Origin: Ilyonectria destructans
Taxonomy: Eukaryota; Ascomycota; Sordariomycetes; Hypocreales; Nectriaceae
DNA: 64,000 nt
NCBI GenBank assembly: GCA_020740775.1
Contig: JAHEWK010000001.1
Coordinates: forward strand, 1,240,001-1,304,000
Direction: 5' to 3'
The position numbers were made by a program, and so were the translations under genes. The number at the start of each line of letters is the position of its first letter. Within the stretch, counting starts at the first letter, position 1. The notes beneath the pieces were generated by a model that saw only the letters and a list, made by a program, of their open reading frames with translations, was not told where the DNA came from and searched no databases. Shown here in pieces: positions 20,207-31,552 of the stretch.

Positions 20207-23200
20207 ATGAGTTCACGAACAACCGACAACACGGAGGCCGAGCCTGGATTCAACCTAACGAATATCAAACCTTTGAAACGGGAGTGGTCGGACTTAAGCC
20301 ATGCAGTGCACCTGGGGAAAAACCGAGAGATCTCGGACATCGGGCACGTGTTGGCTCCCCAAGATTTCAAACATTTTCTGCAAGCGGAGGCTGGCGAACA
20401 AGAATTTCCTGCGGGTCCGAAATTTCCGGTTTTCACTATGAAGATGCTCCTGCGGAATCGGTTTGGGTGTCAAACAATGTTTCCTCCCGTCGATCCGTTT
20501 AGGCCTCGTCGCGAATTGTACATTGATCTACAAAAGCTATCACAGTCGACTCTTGAGGAATGGAAAGAACTGAGTAGACTGGCGGCAACCAAAGAGCTGG
20601 AAATTCAGCAATCGATCATCGACTTGAGCGAGAAGGAGGGCTCCCTTGGTCTTGAGCCTTTGTTAGAAAGGGCGTGGAGGACGGCAAGGGACAACTACAA
20701 CACCAAGCATGCAACCCCGGCTCAAGGCATCCTGCCGGGGTTTGCTCTGGATCCTCTCGGAGAAATAGCCGTTTCCCACGCTAGCGATCTTGATAACTTC
20801 AGCCTGGACTTCCTTCGCGAAATGGATGTTAAGGAGGGTTTCTGCCGTGTTCCACTTTTTCGAAACGGTGCAAACTACGCCAACGATTCTGGGAACAAGT
20901 TTTCGGATTTTCCAAACTGGCCGGAACCCCCACCCCAACCCCGAACCCGGAAAGGCGAAACTGTCGAGTATAACATGGACGTTCGAGGTCATATTGAACG
21001 CGTCAGAGCCAGCTACCTCGTGCCGCACATCAACTTGGCCGACCTGACCAACCCGCTGAATCTCCTCACCTTCATCCATCATCGTGCAAGGATGGGGCCT
21101 TGTGAGTTTGCGAGGCTAGACAACGACCTCACGTATCTCGGAAGGAGCTCAAGGATTCTCGCCGGAGCCTTCGCCCCTTGGAAAATGATCTCCTTCGTCG
21201 AACCAAATTCCGACCCCGGGCATCAATGGGGTTTCAAACTTCATAATGCATTCGGCATGGATCTAATGTCCGAGACGGGGATTGAGATGAACAAAGAAGC
21301 TTACGAAAAAGATTACCAGTCGGGCAATGTGTTTGGGTGCATGGAGGCTTGGTTGGTGATGCAGACGCAAGCGATCACATACTCGTTCTTGCATAACTTT
21401 TGCAAGGAAGTAATGACCGCCAAGAAAATACACCCTCAACCTGTGGATGTAAACCCCAATAAGACTGAAGAAGAAGATCGGCAGATAATCCAAGGTCAGC
21501 AGAGGATTAAAGATGATGCTCTCGCGATGATTACAAAGATCAAGCTCAAAACGAACAACGGGGTAGAGAACTGGCAAGACTTGACCGCGCTGCGCCAGTA
21601 CGAACCTTTTCCTACACGCGTCAATGTCAATAAATATCTGCCAACCCTCCACTCAAAGACCGACGCAGCAGAGCAGCACCTGACAAGGTTGTTCGACGAG
21701 CCGGATTACTTTTTAGAAGCGGTTCTTGAGCAGAAGCGACACCACTGGGCAAACCTTTTCATTAACTATGAGGACATGCAGACAAAACACATCGCCGATT
21801 ACCAAACACGGAGTTATCGCCACCATTTGTACTGTGACTGTGTACGGAGCGTCTTGAGGAGCGCTGTATTTGGGTTCTTCATTTGGCCCCTCATCGAGAC
21901 GCGACTAGTGGAGTATGACAGCAAGTTGCAACAAGCACATCAAGAAAAGCCAGCTGCTAGCTTTGTCGATCTCACAATGGCTATGAATAGTGGGAAGTCT
22001 AAGGAAAATAGTGAGGAGTCCAAGGAAAATAGTGAGAAGTTTAAGGAAAATGGTGAGAAGTCCAAGGAAAAAGATGGGGAGTTCAAGGAACTTTTTTACA
22101 TCGTTTGACACTGCGCTATTCTGTTTCTGAAGGAGTTTTCATCCAAGCTGATCCACGCCTCGTACGAGCCTATGCTACAACACTACTCCAGGATCACTCA
22201 GCCCAACGATTTCGACAGCCCGAAAAATAACCCATGCAGATTCCCAAGGGGACTCTATAATGCACCTGATCGCGTTTGCATGCCTACTCGAACCACCCTA
22301 CACGCTCAACACGACAACTTGAATGAGATTGTGGGCGAGCTGATGAACAATTTCATTGCGAACCCCACCGCGCGTTTGTATGTTGGGGTGCGGAGGGTGA
22401 CGGCACGGCTGCAGAGGTATCTGGATGACTGCGAAGATGAACAAACATCAGAAATCTTTTCGAACCTCGTGGCGGACACCATTGATAGCCTGGACGTATT
22501 GGCCGAGATTGCACAGCATTTGGAGGATTTTCTTCCTTCATTTGTAGTATTTTCGGAAGCAGAGTATGCCAAGTGTGTTTCGAAGGCTTGCGCTGACAGT
22601 TCCATCGACTTGCTTGCATTTGATACGTTTCCATACGAGGCCAATGTGCCGGGAAAGCGGACCGAACGTATCTGGAAATTCCTAGACGAGGCACAAGGGT
22701 TCGATACCACAGTAACCATCACCATTGGACAAGCTCGAGGCGATCTGAAGCGACTTGGGGCGTCGATGTTGCGCAAGCAGATTGTCCCGATAAATAAAGC
22801 GGCCGAACACGGAGCTAAGAACGAGAGGTTGGCGCGACTGGAAGAGATCATGCAAGTCAGAAGGGACCAGTACAAATTCCACAAGGATGAGGTCCCCATA
22901 GATCTCGACAAGCTGGAAAATATTCCTGTTCGGCTCGCTCTAACCACCTGGCGGCTCGTTAAAAAGAATGACAATAAGGAGGCTATAAGAAGACGAAAGG
23001 AGAGGAAGGCGAGAAAGGTTGTGACAGAGGGCTTCAACGACCTTGTGCTGAATGAAATTCGCCGGTTGGAACTTCTCAAGTTGCGGCAAAAGAAGGAAAA
23101 CGACCGCAGGCATCGGTTGCAAATGCGCAAACAGAGATGGAACCAGCGAAGGCAGGAGGAAGCTGGGCCCGGCAAGGAGCAGCTAGAGGACGATAAGATG

Positions 23201-23728
23201 GAAGTCGACCATGGGCAAGAACTTGCTGAAGCTGTACGGCAGCTCGACGTCCAAGCCCAACCGGCACCTGAACCGGAGCCCCAGCCCGCCGTCTTGCCTC
23301 CGCTCCCCGCCGATCAGCAGCCGCTCCCGCCGGCGCCGGAGCCCCGCGCTCCCACGCCGGAACCACCCCGCCCGCCGGCACCGGACAACAGGCCCAAGGA
23401 GACGGTCCACAAGCGGGTGTGGACGACGCTCAGCGCCGTGTACGGGAAGGACAGCTCCAAGGTGTCGTGGACGGATCTGGTCAAGGCGATGGGCACGCTG
23501 GGCTACCGCGAGCAGGGCCGCGGCGGGAGCCACGGCGTGTTCCTCTGGACGGCCGGGTGTCGTTGGCCCAAGGAGGCGCTGGCCAAGGGGCGCAACATCC
23601 AGCTCGCGAAGAACCACGAGGGGAGCAGGGCGGCAGCTGCGCGGGGGAAGACCAAGGACTGGGGCTTCAGGCTTGGCCAGAGGGGCATGACTTGGGACTT
23701 TATCCAGAAGTGGTATCGACAGAAGTGA
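20207..23728 (+). pseudogene. Large fungal protein of unknown function with C-terminal HicA-like domain, split by one in-frame TGA
   Basis: An open frame of 633 codons (20207-22108) ends at a TGA (22106-22108). The same frame then stays open to 23728 without another stop. The 21 codons between the TGA and the next ATG (22172) look coding (AILFLKEFSSKLIHASYEP). So this is either one gene with a nonsense change or two abutting genes. No canonical GT-AG pair around the stop keeps the frame. The first part is an alpha-helical conserved-looking protein (HHWANLFINYEDMQTKHIADYQTRSYRHHLYCDCVRSVLR shortened motif: HHWANLF...YRHHLYCDC). Directly before the TGA are four Lys/Glu-rich heptads. The second part has a coiled coil, a Pro-rich linker and a final domain with SWTDLVKAMGTLGY and a GSH motif, HicA-like. 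Function unknown. Confidence 0.6.
22001..22084 (+). repeat. 21-bp coding tandem repeat (four heptads)
   Basis: Four head-to-tail 21-bp units starting with AAGGAAAAT encode the heptads KENSEES, KENSEKF, KENGEKS and KEKDGEF. The array sits 22 bp upstream of the in-frame TGA at 22106. Confidence 0.9.
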
Positions 23729-25309
23729 TTGGTGGGCTGTTGAACACCTCTATTTGACGGGGTGACGATGGATTTGGCCTGACTTGTACTGTAGACTTTT
23801 GCGATGGGATCACTGTGCTTCTCGATTGGATTTGGAGTTGTCAGCTGGTGTATTAAGTTGTCTTTGGTTCTAATCGGAGTTGGAATTCCCCAATGGATGA
23901 CTATGATTTCTTGCTGTGATGCTGATCAAAAAGCCACTTGCCGACTGGACGTTTCCATGCTTCACATGTCGAAGGATTTTCTCTCCACTACTTCGACACT
24001 ACTGTAATAGCGATTGACATTGGACTATCGGAAGAAGCGGTCTGGAAAGGAAATGTACTGATACAAGCGTGTTAGTCGAGGAAGCTCGAAGCGACATTCC
24101 CAAGTTAAAGTTGAGCTTCGCACGGTTTCGGATTACAAATTTACGGGCCAGCCAACCACCACTTGACTCCCAATCAGACACCCTTGGCCATGCCGGCTTG
24201 GGCAGCAGGGGTCTCTAACAGTTGTGCTCGGGATTACCAATTTACAACAGCCGAGATACCGCGGGAGTTTCTGAGCGAATAAATTGCGTGAGTCCGGACT
24301 CCCATGGTGATCGTGTAAGTTGCTTGTGTACGGAGTCTGGAAATACACTAACCCACCAGACGAATTACGCCAGACTTCAACTCCAGATCTAACCAACGTC
24401 ATTGCCTTTGACTCACTCGGCGAGACTCCCTCGCAAGTCCTCTCGGCGTTACAACGTGTAGGCAAAGGCCCCGAGCTGGCGTATTTGTCATCAGTCACCA
24501 TGTGGGGCTGGTATGCATCATGATGGCGGCGCCCGTTGACTCCGGAGCCGGCTCTGAAACCGCCGAGTAAGAGCCATGGCACGATTCCGAAGCCGATGGT
24601 ATCTTTGTGTCCTGAACGGGCTAACCGTTAGTGATTGCGACAAAGGGCCCTTGAAAGCTCGTCTGAGGCTGGTACAGCGACCACCAGTGCCACCACAACC
24701 ACCACAACAAGGCCCCTAAAGCCCAAGCCCGCCCCTCCAAGTGCCGCTAAAGACGCGGCTTTTTAGCTCATTCAACGGGGCAATGATCTCATCCGAACCG
24801 TCTCGCAACGGCGGGGTTGCCCCGTCTGGGCATGTGTGGGCGGGCTCCTGTTGTCGGAAAGGCCTTCTTCGATGTTCGGGATTGCCCTCTTCCTGGCAGC
24901 TTTCTTCCTCCACTCCTCCACTGCGGGTTCCACGATTCGCCAACTGGCACACACCAAAGAGGGGTAGACAAGATAACTACCGCGAGAGTCGCCGCCTCGT
25001 TGGTGGGGGAGGGGTCGTTGCAGCCGAGATGTGCAGTTAGGGATGGCTGTGGGACAGGGACAGCAAGGTGCCCAGGCAACTAGGTAGCTAGCTGCTGGCC
25101 ATGCTGGTGTTGTTGGTCAATGAAGATCGGATGCTGTGCTGTAACGTGGTGAATTCGTAATCGTCCGACGGGCTGGTGTGCGAGAAGCGGCCAACGGGGA
25201 TATATAAGAACCTCCCCCCTGTGGGTTGGCAATGAATCCTCCCTCTTCTCTTCCTCTGATAACCTCCCCTAACTCCCAAAACCCTCTCCCACACATACAT
25301 CACGCAGCC
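23729..25309. other. Intergenic region
   Basis: About 1.6 kb; no convincing gene. The right end is the aldo-keto reductase promoter. A minus-strand frame of 149 codons at 24133-24582 has no recognisable features. Confidence 0.5.
25201..25208 (+). promoter_or_regulatory. TATA box of the aldo-keto reductase gene
   Basis: TATATAAG about 105 bp upstream of the ATG at 25310, followed by a C/T-rich leader typical of well-expressed fungal genes. Confidence 0.6.
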
Positions 25310-26537
25310 ATGTCTCTCGGACGAACCGTCAAGCTCAACTCGGGCGCCACGTTCCCCCTGCTGGGATACGGCACCTGGCAGTCAGCCCCCGGCGAGGTCG
25401 GCACGGGCGTCTACGAGGCCCTCAAGGCCGGCTACCGCCACCTGGACTTGGCCAAGATCTACCAGAACCAGCGCGAGGTCGGCGAGGGCATCAAGAAGGC
25501 CCTCGCCGAGGTCCCCGGCCTGAAGCGCGAGGACATCTTCATCACCTCCAAGCTGTGGAACAACAGCCACGAGCCCGAGAAGGTTGAGGCCGCGCTTGAC
25601 GATACCCTGGAGGAGCTTGGTCTGGACTACCTTGACGTGAGTGACGGTGCTACGGTGGCTCAATTGAGATTCTGAGTACAAATCCTGACTCTATATGCAG
25701 CTTTACCTTATCCACTGGCCGGTTGCCTTCAAGACTGGTGACGCCCTGTTCCCCAAGGTCACCCCCGAGAGCCCCGATGTCGAGTTGAACCGTGGTGTTT
25801 CCATTAGTGCCACCTGGAAGGGTATATTCTTCGACCATCTTCTCTTCTACGGCTAGGATTCTAACTCGTCTCACAGCCGTTACCAAGCTGCCCAAGACCA
25901 AGGCCCGCTCTATCGGTGTCTCCAACTTCTCTATTGAGCACGTAAGTCTTTGTCTGCCTACCAACCTCAAACCCTCATGCTAAACTCCCACCGCAGCTCG
26001 AGACCGTCATCGCCGAGTCTGGCGTCGTCCCCGCCGTCAACCAGGTCGAGCGCCACCCTCGCCTGCCCAACCTGCCGCTGGTCGAGTACCTCGCCAAGAA
26101 GGGCATCGTACTCACGGCCTACTCGGCCTTTGGCAACAACTCGCTGGGCCTGCCACTGCTGGTCGCCACGCCCGAGGTCAAGGCCATCGCCGAGCGCCTG
26201 TCGGCCGCCCAGGGCAAGGCCGTGACGCCCGCGCAGGTCATCCTCGCCTGGTCGCAGATCGGCGGCCACGCCGTCATCCCCAAGTCGGTCACGCCCTCCC
26301 GCATCCGCGAGAACTTCCAGGAGGTTGAGCTTGACGCCGACGCCATTGCGGCGCTGACCAAGCTGGGCGAGACTCCCTTGCGCTTCAACATCCCCTTGAC
26401 TTGTAAGTCGATATTGTACACCGCCGATAAGGATTTCCCGAAGACTAATGGATTGTGCAGACAAGCCCAAGTGGGATATCAACGTCTTCAGCGACGAGAA
26501 GGAGAACGCTGCTACCCACCAGGTCATCCAGAAATAA
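25310..26537 (+). CDS. Aldo-keto reductase (GCY1/glycerol dehydrogenase or aldehyde-reductase type)
   Basis: Five exons: 25310-25636, 25701-25821, 25877-25941, 25997-26402 and 26461-26537, 331 residues. The full AKR tetrad is present: Asp46, Tyr51 ([10 protein letters not shown]), Lys81 (TSKLWN) and His114 (LIHWP). The signature [12 protein letters not shown] and the cofactor loop [13 protein letters not shown] (NADPH type) also occur. An NADPH-dependent carbonyl/aldehyde reductase of the fungal GCY1 or glycerol-dehydrogenase group is the best call; substrate assignment is inference. Codon use is strongly C/G-ending, suggesting high expression. Confidence 0.93.
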
Positions 26538-27115
26538 AGAGTAAAAAGACGAATCAGCACAACTGGGATAAACTAGCCATGGCATAGAGTGGCGGTAGAC
26601 CTGCCTCGTATATGAGTATCACGAACCGCTGAGAATCAGCAGATAATAATGATAAAGATTACGCTGGAACACTTTAGCCGAACCTTGTTGACGCCTGTCC
26701 ATACGCGATTACCCCTTGCAAGCTGACGTGGAGTCGAGAGGAGAATGCAAGGTTAATTCCAAATCGAGTAATGTCGCTTTTCAAACTACCCTGGTGATCC
26801 TGACCAGACAATGGTTGTGTACAAGTGGCTGCAATCTGCGATGACGCCTTTTCCTCCTTGTTGAGGTGTCTCCCTCGCGGTATCCCAACAGTCTTCAGCA
26901 ACTCAAAGACTCGCACATAAGATACAGCACGATATAACAACAGATATATCCCCTGTTCGCCTGTTTAATAGCCACAACAATATTTTCCAAGCGCTAATAT
27001 GCTCCCGTGTCCCAAATCATTCATCATTTGTACAATGCCCATCGACGCCCTCGACCTGCCACGCATAGAGTGCCGCTCTGGTCTGCTCTGGTCTGCCTTT
27101 CTGGCCGACTGTGAT
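26538..27115. other. Intergenic region between convergent genes
   Basis: 3' flanks of the aldo-keto reductase and of Met8. Nothing else seen. Confidence 0.5.
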
Positions 27116-28063
27116 TTATGCTCCCACGCTGAAACCGAACGAACCGTCGAAAACGTCGAGCTTCTTGACATCGGTGCCTCCGCGGAGGGCCATCAAGACG
27201 TCCATGGAGGGGACCTTGTTGGCGGGGTAGAAAAGGAGGACGTTGTCCATGTCCTCTTCGGTGAGACCGCACATTTCCTCCCAGGTGTAGGTGTCGCTGA
27301 CCTTGGACATCCTGGAGCAGACGGATGGTTAGTGTGATATTCTGCCAGTGTTTTGGGAGACGTCTACTACTCACCATAGCATCCGCTTGGGACCGTCTTC
27401 GGGCCTCGGGGCGGCCTTCCGCAGCTTGACGCGCAGCTGTCCGATAGTCTCGATGGCGTTTCCGGCATTCTTGGGGAGCTGCTTGGCGATGAACTGGCGG
27501 ATGGCGGCGGCTAGGCGAGGGCCCTTTCCGTTGGTGCTGACCATGATCTGCAGCGGGCCGTCACGGTGGATGCTGCCGAAGTAGAAGTCGCACTCGGGGG
27601 GCACATCGGCGATGTTTGCGGGGACGCGGCGCTCCTTGCACAGCTTCCAGATGACGCTGGACGCGGCCGGGTCGTCGATGGCCACGAGCACCATGTCGGC
27701 GCCGGTGAGGTCCTCGGGCTCGAAGACGCGGTCGACGTGGACGACCTGGCGCTCGGCGATGCGGAAGGCGACCTCGTCGTTGAGGCCGGACTTGGGGCAC
27801 ACGACAGTAACGCGGGCGTCGGCGTTGAGGCAGTTGAGGATTCGGCCGGCGGCAACCTAGAGAGAGAGAGAGACGATTAGCTGCCGGATGGGTGAAGGCA
27901 TTCGCAGGGGCGTTCATTCGCTGTGCCGTGCTGCACCGCGATGCAGTCACCATGTCTCATGACGTACCTCACCGCCGCCCACGACGAGCACCTTCTTGCC
28001 CTTGATCTGCCATGCCAGAATCAGGCTGCCTCCGGGCTGGACGGGCGGATACGACTTGGCCAT
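27116..28063 (-). CDS. met8: Siroheme synthase Met8 (precorrin-2 dehydrogenase / sirohydrochlorin ferrochelatase)
   Basis: Exons 28063-27968, 27856-27375 and 27311-27116, 257 residues, about the size of yeast Met8p. The NAD-binding loop KVLVVGGGEVAAGRIL spans the first junction. The conserved NIADVPPECDFYFGS contains Asp116, placed like the catalytic aspartate of yeast Met8p (family knowledge). LQIMVSTNGKGPRLAAAIR and the C-terminal helical dimerisation/SAM-like region follow. It makes siroheme, the cofactor of sulfite and nitrite reductases. It shares a 526-bp divergent promoter with the Pep7 homologue. Confidence 0.93.
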
Positions 28064-28589
28064 GTTTTTGCGGCGTGTTGGGAGTTGGGGGAGAATGTTC
28101 AAGGAGAAGCCAGAGCCGGAGCCAAAGGCGGCTGCATGGTTTAGCATGGAATTATTATTAGCATGACGGACCCCTTGGCGGTCCCATGTTGGTCGCTCAG
28201 GGTTAGCAGGGTTACGATAAGCAAACTTGGGTTAGAGGGCGGCAGGACGGGAAGCGATAAGGCCTTGCTTATTGGAGACAGGCCGATACATGGTGACCTC
28301 ATTTCCCTCGGCGGGGACACGATTACGCAAGTACCTCTTTATCGATAGTCGCCAGGCCTTCCAGAACCGCCCCGTCATAGCCTACTGCGTACTACTACGT
28401 ACTGGCATCCAGCCATCCCGACCCTGGCCTGTCGTCGTCGTCCCCATCTTCCCGCCTCCAACTACTCGATTTCTGCTCCAGCAAAGCCAACGGCGGTTTG
28501 CAGCTCGAGGCCGAGTTCGACCAAGTGCTGGTCGTGCTCAGCCTTTCCTCGACCCAACCTCCACTTCCTTCCTCCTACACGTCGCCATC
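28064..28589. other. Bidirectional promoter region met8 / pep7
   Basis: Divergent intergenic region. No TATA box stands out; the pep7 leader is C/T-rich. No gene seen. Confidence 0.5.
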
Positions 28590-30720
28590 ATGTCCAGCCG
28601 CAAACTCGGTGGTGGGCGCATCCTGGGCAGCGGCAAAGGCCTGGCTCCCCCGACGCCCCCGAGTGCGCCGCGCGTTGGTAGCCCGCTTGCGCCATCTGAG
28701 AGCACCGTGTCCATGGCCTCGTCGTCGCTATCGCCGCCTCCTAGCACTGGGCTGCCGCCGCTGGGCCAGGACATTGGCGTCAGCATCACCGTCGGCGTCC
28801 CGGGCAAGGGTGGCCCCGTCGACTCCGCGGGGCTCGTTTGTCCCATCTGCAATGAAGAGATGGTAAGTCTGGACTGTCACTGTAATAGCCGAGTTGCTAA
28901 CGATCCATTCAGATGACGCTCCTCCAACTCAACCGACACATCGACGACAACCACCAGGAACTCGCCGTCGAGGAACAGGACGAGGTCAAGACCTGGTTCG
29001 ACAAGCAGGTCCTCAAGGCCAAGCGCTTCCAGCCCCTCTCGCTCATCAACCAAAAACTGCGAGGCCTCGACGTCTTCGAATCCAACGAATCCATCCCCAT
29101 TCTGCCGCCCCCCTCGACCGCCGCTGGCAAATTGCCACTCGAAGTCCCCATCGACCCCGAGGAACTCATCACCCGTCATCACTGGCAGAGATCCACCAAC
29201 TACGACTTCTGTACCGACCCAACGTGCGGACAAGGCCTGGGCCCCCTAAACGGAAGCATCAATTGCCGAAAGTGCGGCAGGTTGTTTTGCGGAGAGCATA
29301 CCATGTACCAGATGAAGCTGAGCAGGAGCGCGAACCACGAGCCTGTGAGGGGCTATTGGGCGAGAGTCTGCGAGACTTGTTACAAATCAAGAGAGGGCTA
29401 CAACGATCACACCGGAGTCCTCATCGACCACTCAAACACGTTCGCCCAGGCGAGGAGGAAAAAGGTGGAGCGACAGAACCTGGAAATATCGAGGCTGGAG
29501 AAGCGCTTGACGAAGCTGACGAGGCTCTTGGCGAACCCACCCGAGAAACTCACGCAGTCCAATTCGTCGTTGTTAGCACCCGTCACCTCCTTGTCGGGCC
29601 AAAAGAACCCCCGGAAGCTGATTGAGCAGTCCGTCGTCACATGGGAGGAGGATTCGACCGTGTCCAAGTGCCCGTTTTGCCAGCAGGACTTTGGCTCTTG
29701 GACTTTTAGGAGACATCATTGTCGGATCTGCGGCCGGGTCGTCTGCGCGGACCTGCAAACCTCTTGTTCCTCCGAAATTGGATTGAATATTGCAGGTTGT
29801 AAGTCCACCACTTCATTCAGCCCGTTTCGTCTTACTAACACCATACAGCCTCAAATCCAGCAACCGAGAAACCCCCCACGGCTGCGACCCCCGGCCAGAT
29901 GAGCATAGACATCAGGATGTGCAGGGACTGCAAGCACACCATCTTCTCCTCAAGAGACTTTACAGCATCTCTCCAGCACAAACCCCCGGACCAACGCGCA
30001 TACGAGACGCTCCGCCAGTTCGAGCGCGGCATTCGACAGCTCCTCCCGTCGTTCCACCGCACCCTCCTCGCCCTGCAGCCAGAGAAGCAGGAGAGTGGCG
30101 AGGTTGATCTCGACAGACCGCCGCCGACGCACGCCCAGATCCAGGAGGCGGCCAAGATTCGCAAGAGACTCGTCGACAGCTTCGCCAAGTACGGCGCCGC
30201 TGCAAAGCGCCTCCGCGACCTTCGAGCCGATCATCAAACCCAGAAGCGCCTGCAGATGGCCATCTACACTTATGCCAGCGGCTTCCTCCACACAAACATG
30301 CTGCCGCTCAAGAGCCTCCCGCACCTCCTCCGCTCACGGTCCTCGGCCTCGTCGGCCCTCTCCACGCCGACCGCGTCCCGCCTCCTCGCCTCCAACACGC
30401 ACTCAGCGTCTAGCCTGCGCCACTCCGAGCTCGTGTCCGAGTCCGAGACGGCCTCACAGGCGCCTAGCGAGGGCAGCACCGTCGTCAGCCAGCTCGAGAC
30501 GGAGGAGAAGGAGCTGCGCGAGCGCCTCGTCGTCCTCGAGGAGCAGCGCTTCATGGTCCACGACATGGTCAAGTCGGCCCATGGCGCCCGCCGCTTCGAG
30601 GAGGTCAGCGCCCTCTCGCGCAACGTCGATGAACTGGACGTCGAGATCCAAATGCTCAAGGGCAAGATTGGTGGTGTCGAAGAGCGCTGGGAGGACGTGT
30701 ACCGAAACGGTGTGGCCTGA
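28590..30720 (+). CDS. pep7: Endosomal FYVE protein Pep7/Vac1 (rabenosyn-5-like)
   Basis: Exons 28590-28862, 28913-29798 and 29849-30720, 676 residues. A C2H2 finger (CPICNEEM...HIDDNH, about 84-106) is split by the first intron. A degenerate FYVE-like zinc module (INCRKCGRLFCGEH...VCETC) and a canonical FYVE domain with RRHHCRICGRVVC follow. The C-terminal half is helical/coiled coil with a Ser-rich insert. Yeast Vac1/Pep7 tethers vesicles from the Golgi to endosomes by binding PI3P, the Rab Vps21 and the SM protein Vps45. The domain order C2H2-FYVE-FYVE-coil matches that family. Confidence 0.92.
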
Positions 30721-31552
30721 GATGCGCCTCAATTGGTTGCATGGAGAAGCGATACAGGGGTTTGACGGATAGGGAGGTGAATCGAGTATATGACAGCACG
30801 GCATTGCATGGCGCTTGGGGCGTTTCTTTCTTTCTTTTTCTTTGGGAACTATGCGCTGGAGCTAGCAGTCTCCCGAGTGACAATTGTTACTTACACTACT
30901 ATTTTCGATACGGTTGAAGGATGAAGGAAAGGCTTGTAAAGAACATAGGTCGACGATTGGTCTCAGGACCAGAAGTGGTGACACAGACAAGAGCAAGAAG
31001 CAGAAGCACAAGCAGAAGTAATATCTGAGTTGAAGACATCAACATGATAAACTGAATTCTTTCAGCGTCACATCACGACACTCATCTCTCCTAACAAAAA
31101 CCTGACGTTCCTCCCCGTACCACTTTATACACGTATAGTAAGTTATCGTATCCCAAGGTACCGTACTCTGGGCAAGCTCCAAGCCAGCCAACACAAAAAA
31201 GAAAAATGCAACCAGACAAGGGTTTATGATATCAGCCACTCCTCAACAACGGGGGCTCCTCGACAAAAATGCATCCCGGAAAAAAAAGGGGGGGACAACG
31301 CAAACCACACAAAAAAGAAGAACGCCTATCCTGTTCCACCGCGAGCGGGCTCAGCTCGGGGAGGGTATCAAAAGAACACCGGAATCATACACGACGAACT
31401 AGAAAAAGCCGGACATACCCAACTCACCGGACGGGGGGGTCGGGTTGTAAGAGTCATTATATAGGTAGGAAGAGCCAGCGCCAAGGCATAAGACGCAGGC
31501 CCGGGGGTGGGTTGTGTGGGAGAAGAAGGGAGAAGCAGATGGCTCTGCATCA
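30721..31552. other. Intergenic region between convergent pep7 and mbp1
   Basis: 3' UTR space of both genes, with poly-A/G and C/T tracts (31260-31320, 30830). No gene seen. Confidence 0.5.

Noticed and set aside
22010..22240. An intron removing the TGA at 22106
   Set aside because: The GTGAG donors in the 21-bp repeats all share one phase, and every nearby AG (22132, 22135, 22147, 22168, 22191, 22218) gives a frameshift with them; only a weak GTTCAA donor would fit.
24133..24582. 149-codon minus-strand frame
   Set aside because: No domain, signal or spliced neighbour; lies in the probable promoter side of the aldo-keto reductase.
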